In this document: piece after piece, positions 5,553 through 8,520 of the stretch
How the letters are laid out: each line of letters opens with the position of its first letter
Numbering within the stretch: position 1 is the stretch's first letter
Assembly: GCA_937902305.1 (NCBI GenBank)
Contig: CALDHV010000048.1
Location: 1 to 8,520, forward strand
DNA from: an uncultured Clostridia bacterium
GTDB lineage: Bacteria > Bacillota > Clostridia > Oscillospirales > Acutalibacteraceae
Direction of reading: 5' to 3'
Length of the DNA stretch: 8,520 bases
Program-made: the position numbers and the translations under genes
The notes under the pieces: generated by a model
What the model was told of the DNA's origin: nothing
Database searches by the model: none
What the model saw: only the letters and a program-made list of their open reading frames with translations

Positions 5553-5566
5553 CGCTCGATCGAGCG
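5553..5566. repeat. 14-bp perfect palindrome in the tRNA-Arg leader
   Basis: CGCTCGATCGAGCG is its own reverse complement. It begins at the predicted transcription start and ends 11 bases ahead of the mature tRNA 5' end. It could be an operator for a dimeric regulator or form a hairpin in the precursor tRNA leader. Confidence 0.75.
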
Positions 5567-5572
5567 GATTAT

Positions 5573-5601
5573 ATTGTACATCTTTTCGCCCACGTTTGCA
5601 A
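5573..5601 (-). promoter_or_regulatory. Promoter of tRNA-Arg
   Basis: On the minus strand TTGCAA (5596-5601), a 17-base spacer and TACAAT (5573-5578) lie about 32 bases ahead of the tRNA. A TATAAT overlaps just downstream but has no -35 box at the right distance. Confidence 0.75.
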
Positions 5602-5690
5602 GCGATTTTTCGTTTTTTTTGAAAAAAGCGGAAAAAATCAAATAATTTGCCATATCCCGGTTACAATATCCGCGAAGGGAGGTTGACCGT

Positions 5691-5870
5691 ATGCGCAAAT
5701 CATTCTGCAATTTTATGAAAGGCATGGGTCTGGGTGTCATCGTCGGCTGTTCCGCCGGCGTCGTCGGCACCTGCTACGTCAAAAAGACCAAGAAAGGCTT
5801 CAAGCGCAATGCCAACAAGGCGTTGCAATCCATCGGCGATCTGCTCGAAAACATCACCGATATGTTCTGA
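5691..5870 (+). CDS. Small glycine-rich membrane protein (59 residues), unknown function
   Basis: The 59-residue frame starts at an ATG with GGGAGG 8 bases upstream. Residues 10-30 (KGMGLGVIVGCSAGVVGTCYV) form a glycine-rich membrane helix, followed by a basic stretch KKTKKGFKRNANK (31-43) and an amphipathic tail ALQSIGDLLENITDMF. This resembles YtxH-like small proteins, in which a Gly-rich helix precedes a charged helical tail, but it is too short to assign firmly. The basic residues after the helix place the C-terminus in the cytoplasm by the positive-inside rule. Cys at 6, 20 and 28 are notable. A strong hairpin follows the stop, so it is probably a single-gene unit. I found no good promoter in the 150 bases upstream. 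Ribosome binding site, stop placement and hairpin together make it a credible gene. Confidence 0.78.
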   Translation: MRKSFCNFMKGMGLGVIVGCSAGVVGTCYVKKTKKGFKRNANKALQSIGDLLENITDMF

Positions 5871-5874
5871 TCCG

Positions 5875-5910
5875 ACGGGCTGTCGCGTCACGGCGCGACA
5901 GCCCGTTTCC
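5875..5910 (+). terminator. Terminator-like hairpin after the small membrane protein gene
   Basis: A perfect 13-bp GC-rich stem (arms 5875-5887 and 5894-5906, loop TCACGG) begins 4 bases past the stop codon. The T-run is short (TTT then CCCGTT), so termination may be incomplete, though a TTTTTT follows at 5922-5929. Confidence 0.75.
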
Positions 5911-5940
5911 CGTTATCCGCCCCTTTTTTGCTTTTTCCTC

Positions 5941-5969
5941 TTTACATTCGGGGAAAAATCGTATAAAAT
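5941..5969 (+). promoter_or_regulatory. Promoter of the membrane protein-SufC-SufB operon
   Basis: TTTACA (5941-5946), a 17-base spacer and TAAAAT (5964-5969) lie about 35 bases ahead of the GTG at 6003. No Rrf2/IscR-like palindrome was recognised around it. Confidence 0.68.
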
Positions 5970-6002
5970 AAAGAGGATTATACTGGATAAGGATGTGATC
6001 CC

Positions 6003-6671
6003 GTGGCAAAAAAGCAGTACGAGGATAAAATCTCCGGTTTGCAGGAGAATAAGATAGATCCTGATCTTTTCGGGCGTTCGGTCTCGCGCGAGGAGATCAA
6101 GGAACAGCAAAAAGCGGAAAAGAAAGCCAAACGGGAGGCGGAGCGTGAGAAAAACCGCCAGGTGCGCGCCAACTATGCCACCGTAGTCAAGGAGCACCGC
6201 ACCGATCTGATCGTTTTCGGCGTCATTCTTGCCGTGCTGATCGTCGGACTGGTGGGTGTGTTCATCTGGCAGACCCACAAAACCGCCGAGGCGGAAAAAT
6301 ACGATCAAGATCCCGACCGCGACTATTTCATTTTAAGCTCCGCAGAGCCGGAAATGAAGGATGACGGGCTTTCCGCCGCCATCAATAAGGTGTACTACAC
6401 TCGCGGCGGGTATTTGTGCGTCCATTTGATCATCGGCAACGGCACCGATGTCGATCAGCATATGTCCTCGCTCGATGTCGTCATCAACAATGACAAGGGA
6501 GAGTGTATCGCCAGCGGTTACACCGAGGACATCAGTCCTAACTACACCGTTCCCGCCAACGACACCAACGATTATCATTTCTTCATCTCGCCCGAGTTCG
6601 TGGAGATCAGGGATGACCCGCTGTCATCCATCGCCTACACCATCGCCCTCGGGAATGAGCCGATAGAATAA
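6003..6671 (+). CDS. Single-pass membrane protein with SLAP-like outer domain, first gene of the SUF operon
   Basis: The protein has 222 residues. Residues 1-66 are cytoplasmic and highly charged, with a probable coiled coil at 28-55 (REEIKEQQKAEKKAKREAER). A single membrane helix follows at about 68-89 (TDLIVFGVILAVLIVGLVGVFI). Residues 108-222 form an outer beta-rich domain whose pattern (YLCVHLIIGNGTD, 137-149; SLDVVINNDKGECIASG, 156-172; then a YTVPANDTNDYHFFI segment) resembles the SLAP-type domain of clostridial surface proteins. That likeness is by eye. The GTG start has AAGGAT about 9 bases upstream and gives MAKKQYEDK. The next gene starts 32 bases on with no terminator or promoter between, so it is co-transcribed with the Fe-S genes, although nothing in it points to Fe-S chemistry. 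It could anchor or sense at the envelope. Confidence 0.75.
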   Translation: MAKKQYEDKISGLQENKIDPDLFGRSVSREEIKEQQKAEKKAKREAEREKNRQVRANYATVVKEHRTDLIVFGVILAVLIVGLVGVFIWQTHKTAEAEKYDQDPDRDYFILSSAEPEMKDDGLSAAINKVYYTRGGYLCVHLIIGNGTDVDQHMSSLDVVINNDKGECIASGYTEDISPNYTVPANDTNDYHFFISPEFVEIRDDPLSSIAYTIALGNEPIE

Positions 6672-6703
6672 GCCCGACTGATAAAAGGAGATCGACCGTT
6701 TCT

Positions 6704-7444
6704 ATGCTCGAACTGAAAAATGTTTCCTATACCGTCGAAACCGACGGCGTGCGCAAGGACATCCTCAAGCACATTGACCTGGCGATCGACGAACGTTTCG
6801 TCGCGTTGACCGGCCCCAACGGCGGCGGCAAATCTACGCTGGCGAAAATGATCGCCGGTATCCTCACCCCCACCGAAGGGCGCATTCTGCTGGACGGTGA
6901 GGACATCACCGCCCGCTCCATCACCGAGCGGGCGCGGCTGGGTATCAGCTTCGCGTTTCAACAGCCGGTGCGCTTCAAGGGACTGACGGTGATGGATCTC
7001 ATCACCCTCGCCGCAGAAAAAAAGCTGTCGGTCGGACAGGCGTGTGCCTATCTGTCCGAGGTCGGACTTTGCGCACGGGAGTACATCAACCGTGAGGTCA
7101 ACGCCAGCCTGTCAGGCGGTGAGCTCAAGCGCATTGAAATTGCTATGATCATTGCCCGCGGGACCAAGCTGTCCATCTTCGACGAGCCGGAGGCAGGCAT
7201 CGACCTGTGGAGCTTCAACAACCTCATCGACGTATTCGAAAAGATGCACCAAACGCTCGGCGGCTCCATTCTCATTATTTCCCATCAGGAGCGCATTCTC
7301 AATATCGCCGACCGGGTCATCGTCATCGCCGACGGCGCGATCACCGCGGACGGCGACCGCCGCTCCATTCTGCCGGAGCTGCTCGGCGGCGCGTCCGCCT
7401 GCCCGGCACTGACCGACAAATTGCCCGTGACCGCGAAAGGATGA
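6704..7444 (+). CDS. sufC: SufC-like ATPase of a minimal SUF (SMS-type) Fe-S cluster assembly system
   Basis: This is a 246-residue cytoplasmic ABC ATPase without membrane partner; SufC hydrolyses ATP to drive shape changes in the SufB scaffold on which Fe-S clusters are built. Seen: Walker A GPNGGGKST (37-45), Q-loop FQQP (85-88), signature LSGGELKRIEIA (136-147) typical of SufC, Walker B LSIFDEP (156-162) with E161, the SufC-type D-loop EAGIDLWSF (163-171), and H-loop H194. The length is close to the family's. The ATG has AAAGGAG 13 bases upstream, slightly far. Its TGA overlaps the first of three closely spaced ATGs of the next gene. The partner is a single SufB-like protein; SufD, SufS and SufU are not in view, matching the two-gene SMS systems common in strict anaerobes. 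Confidence 0.93.
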   Translation: MLELKNVSYTVETDGVRKDILKHIDLAIDERFVALTGPNGGGKSTLAKMIAGILTPTEGRILLDGEDITARSITERARLGISFAFQQPVRFKGLTVMDLITLAAEKKLSVGQACAYLSEVGLCAREYINREVNASLSGGELKRIEIAMIIARGTKLSIFDEPEAGIDLWSFNNLIDVFEKMHQTLGGSILIISHQERILNIADRVIVIADGAITADGDRRSILPELLGGASACPALTDKLPVTAKG

Positions 7445-7449
7445 TGGCT

Positions 7450-8367
7450 ATGGATAAGATCGAGAAAAATCTGCTGTCGGAGATCGCCGGTCTGCACGAG
7501 GTACCGCAGGGGGCGTACAATATCCGCGCCAATGGTGCTCTTGCCGGGCGCAATACCACCGAAAATATCGACATCGTGACCAAGACCGACAAGCCCGGCA
7601 TCGACATCATCATCAAGCCGGGCACAAAAAACGAGAGCGTCCACATTCCCGTGCTGATCAGTCAGACGGGGCTTAAGGATCTTGTATATAACGATTTCTT
7701 CATCGGTGAGGATGCCGATGTGACCATTGTCGCCGGGTGCGGCATCCACAACGGCGGCGACGAGGAAGCCCGCCACGAGGGTATCCACTCCTTCCACCTT
7801 GGCAAAAATGCCCGCCTCAAGTACATCGAACGGCACTACGGCGAGGGGGACGGCAAAGGCGAAAATGTGATGAACCCCACCACCGTCGTCGAGCTCGGCG
7901 AGGGCGCGTATATGGAGATGGAAACGACCCAGATCAAGGGCATCTCCTCCACCCTGCGGGAAACGCGCGGCACACTCGGGAACGGCGCGACCCTCATCGT
8001 CAAGGAAAAAATCATGACCCACGGAAATCAGACCGCCGAAACGAACTTTACGGTGGATATGAACGGCGCGGACAGTCACGCAAATGTCGTATCTCGCTCG
8101 GTCGCCAAGGATCAATCCCGCCAGCTTTTCCGCTCCCGCATCAACGGCAACAACCGCTGTAACGGGCATACCGAATGTGATGCTATTCTGATGGATGAGG
8201 CGCAGGTCAGCGCCATCCCGGAGCTGACCGCCGCCCATCTGGACGCCGCGCTCATCCACGAGGCGGCGATCGGAAAGATTGCGGGCGAACAGCTCGTCAA
8301 GCTGATGACCCTCGGGCTGACCGAGGCGGAAGCCGAGGAACAAATCGTCAGCGGTTTTTTGAAATAA
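7450..8367 (+). CDS. sufB: SufB-like Fe-S cluster scaffold protein (SmsB type)
   Basis: The 305-residue protein is the scaffold partner of the SufC-like ATPase and is much shorter than classical SufB (about 470-490 residues), as in minimal SMS-type systems. Residues 35-240 form the repetitive right-handed beta-helix core. The C-terminal helical region holds residues matching E. coli SufB: C243 in HTECDAIL (C405 there) and H270-E271 in IHEAAIGKI (H433-E434 there); LTEAEAEEQIVSGFL (290-304) is the family's ending. C97 (VAGCGIHNGG) and C237 are further candidate ligands. The start MDKIEKNLLSEIAGLHEVPQGAYNIR at 7450 was chosen because AAAGG ends 9 bases upstream and homologues begin this way; ATGs at 7441 and 7444 are also in frame, and 7441 would overlap sufC by 4 bp. 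Translation is probably coupled to sufC. Confidence 0.92.
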   Translation: MDKIEKNLLSEIAGLHEVPQGAYNIRANGALAGRNTTENIDIVTKTDKPGIDIIIKPGTKNESVHIPVLISQTGLKDLVYNDFFIGEDADVTIVAGCGIHNGGDEEARHEGIHSFHLGKNARLKYIERHYGEGDGKGENVMNPTTVVELGEGAYMEMETTQIKGISSTLRETRGTLGNGATLIVKEKIMTHGNQTAETNFTVDMNGADSHANVVSRSVAKDQSRQLFRSRINGNNRCNGHTECDAILMDEAQVSAIPELTAAHLDAALIHEAAIGKIAGEQLVKLMTLGLTEAEAEEQIVSGFLK

Positions 8368-8464
8368 TGCTTTTTTGCACAGTCTGCCATCCACCGAGGG
8401 GCGGGGCAAGATAGGGATTTTGTAGGTTTTGCAACATCCTTTTCCGTTTATACGGCATCAAAAC
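8368..8464. other. Intergenic stretch after the SUF operon
   Basis: No gene, RNA or promoter is recognised here. A short CCGTTTATACGG inverted repeat lies near 8443-8455, and the main terminator follows. Confidence 0.5.
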
Positions 8465-8465
8465 G

Positions 8466-8504
8466 GGCGGTAATCCGACAGGATTGCCGCCTGTTTCTTC
8501 TTTG
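8466..8504 (+). terminator. Rho-independent terminator of the SUF operon
   Basis: Arms GGCGGTAATCC (8466-8476) and GGATTGCCGCC (8481-8491) pair over 11 bp with one G-U around a GACA loop, followed by TGTTTCTTCTTTG. It lies about 100 bases past the sufB stop. Confidence 0.85.
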
Positions 8505-8520
8505 TCTAAACAAAAAATGA

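Noticed and set aside
5604..5639. T-run/A-run hairpin between the tRNA promoter and the 59-residue gene
   Set aside because: It is made almost only of A-T pairs with a bulge and no GC core, and no gene ends next to it, so it does not qualify as a terminator.
5273..5770. Open frames on both strands crossing the tRNA
   Set aside because: They translate the tRNA gene and terminator hairpin (giving the familiar GFEPPAFGIG / RPGVRIPPGGP-like peptides), which are translation artefacts of tRNA genes.
7207..7449. Upstream extension of the SufB-like frame
   Set aside because: It overlaps the SufC coding region in another frame and is rich in Arg/His (RRRDHRGRR), typical of an out-of-frame shadow. 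The family start is at 7450.
7285..8409. Long minus-strand open frame (374 codons) opposite the SufC/SufB genes
   Set aside because: It mirrors strongly supported sufC and sufB frames and has no family-like motifs; GC-rich coding DNA commonly leaves the antisense frame open.

Overview
The window looks like chromosomal DNA of a GC-rich anaerobic Firmicute, probably a gut clostridium of the Oscillospiraceae/Ruminococcaceae type. This rests on the strong AGGAGG-type ribosome binding sites, sigma-A-like promoters, short two-gene Fe-S assembly locus (SufC plus one SufB-like protein), clostridial-type membrane proteins and a tRNA with encoded CCA. The species is inference.

Left part (1-3989, all minus strand). 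One promoter at 3961-3989 appears to drive a tightly packed operon, read right to left: a seven-helix membrane protein of unknown function, a PrsW-family intramembrane protease, a two-domain sugar-type ABC ATPase, a RbsC-like permease, and the start of a second permease that runs off the left edge. Genes overlap by 4-13 bp or abut. No substrate-binding protein is seen. The ATPase, two permeases and an 'FPDLSV' segment suggest the rhamnose/AI-2-like branch of CUT2 transporters, but the substrate is not determined. The ATPase has an ACG codon exactly where a start codon is expected.

Middle part (4001-5580). A stand-alone five-helix LytS-type sensor domain with its own promoter and terminator (minus strand) is followed by an AT-rich patch. 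The patch holds a four-helix-bundle protein of the 23S rRNA intervening-sequence family (minus), then a stretch of direct and inverted repeats ending in a bidirectional terminator next to tRNA-Arg(CCG) (minus). The base composition and repeats make the 4.9-5.46 kb patch the likeliest acquired DNA in the window.

Right part (5691-8500, plus strand). A 59-residue glycine-rich membrane protein has its own terminator-like hairpin. It is followed by an operon of a single-pass membrane protein with an outer beta-type domain, a SufC-like ATPase and a SufB-like scaffold protein. The last two form a minimal SUF (SMS-type) Fe-S cluster assembly machine with the catalytic Cys and His-Glu residues intact. 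A rho-independent terminator closes this operon.

The most unusual points are the pairing of a PrsW-type protease and a seven-helix membrane protein with a sugar ABC transporter, the ACG start position, the orphan LytS-type sensor domain, and the repeat-flanked four-helix-bundle gene beside the tRNA. No CRISPR array, transposase, integrase or reverse transcriptase was found.
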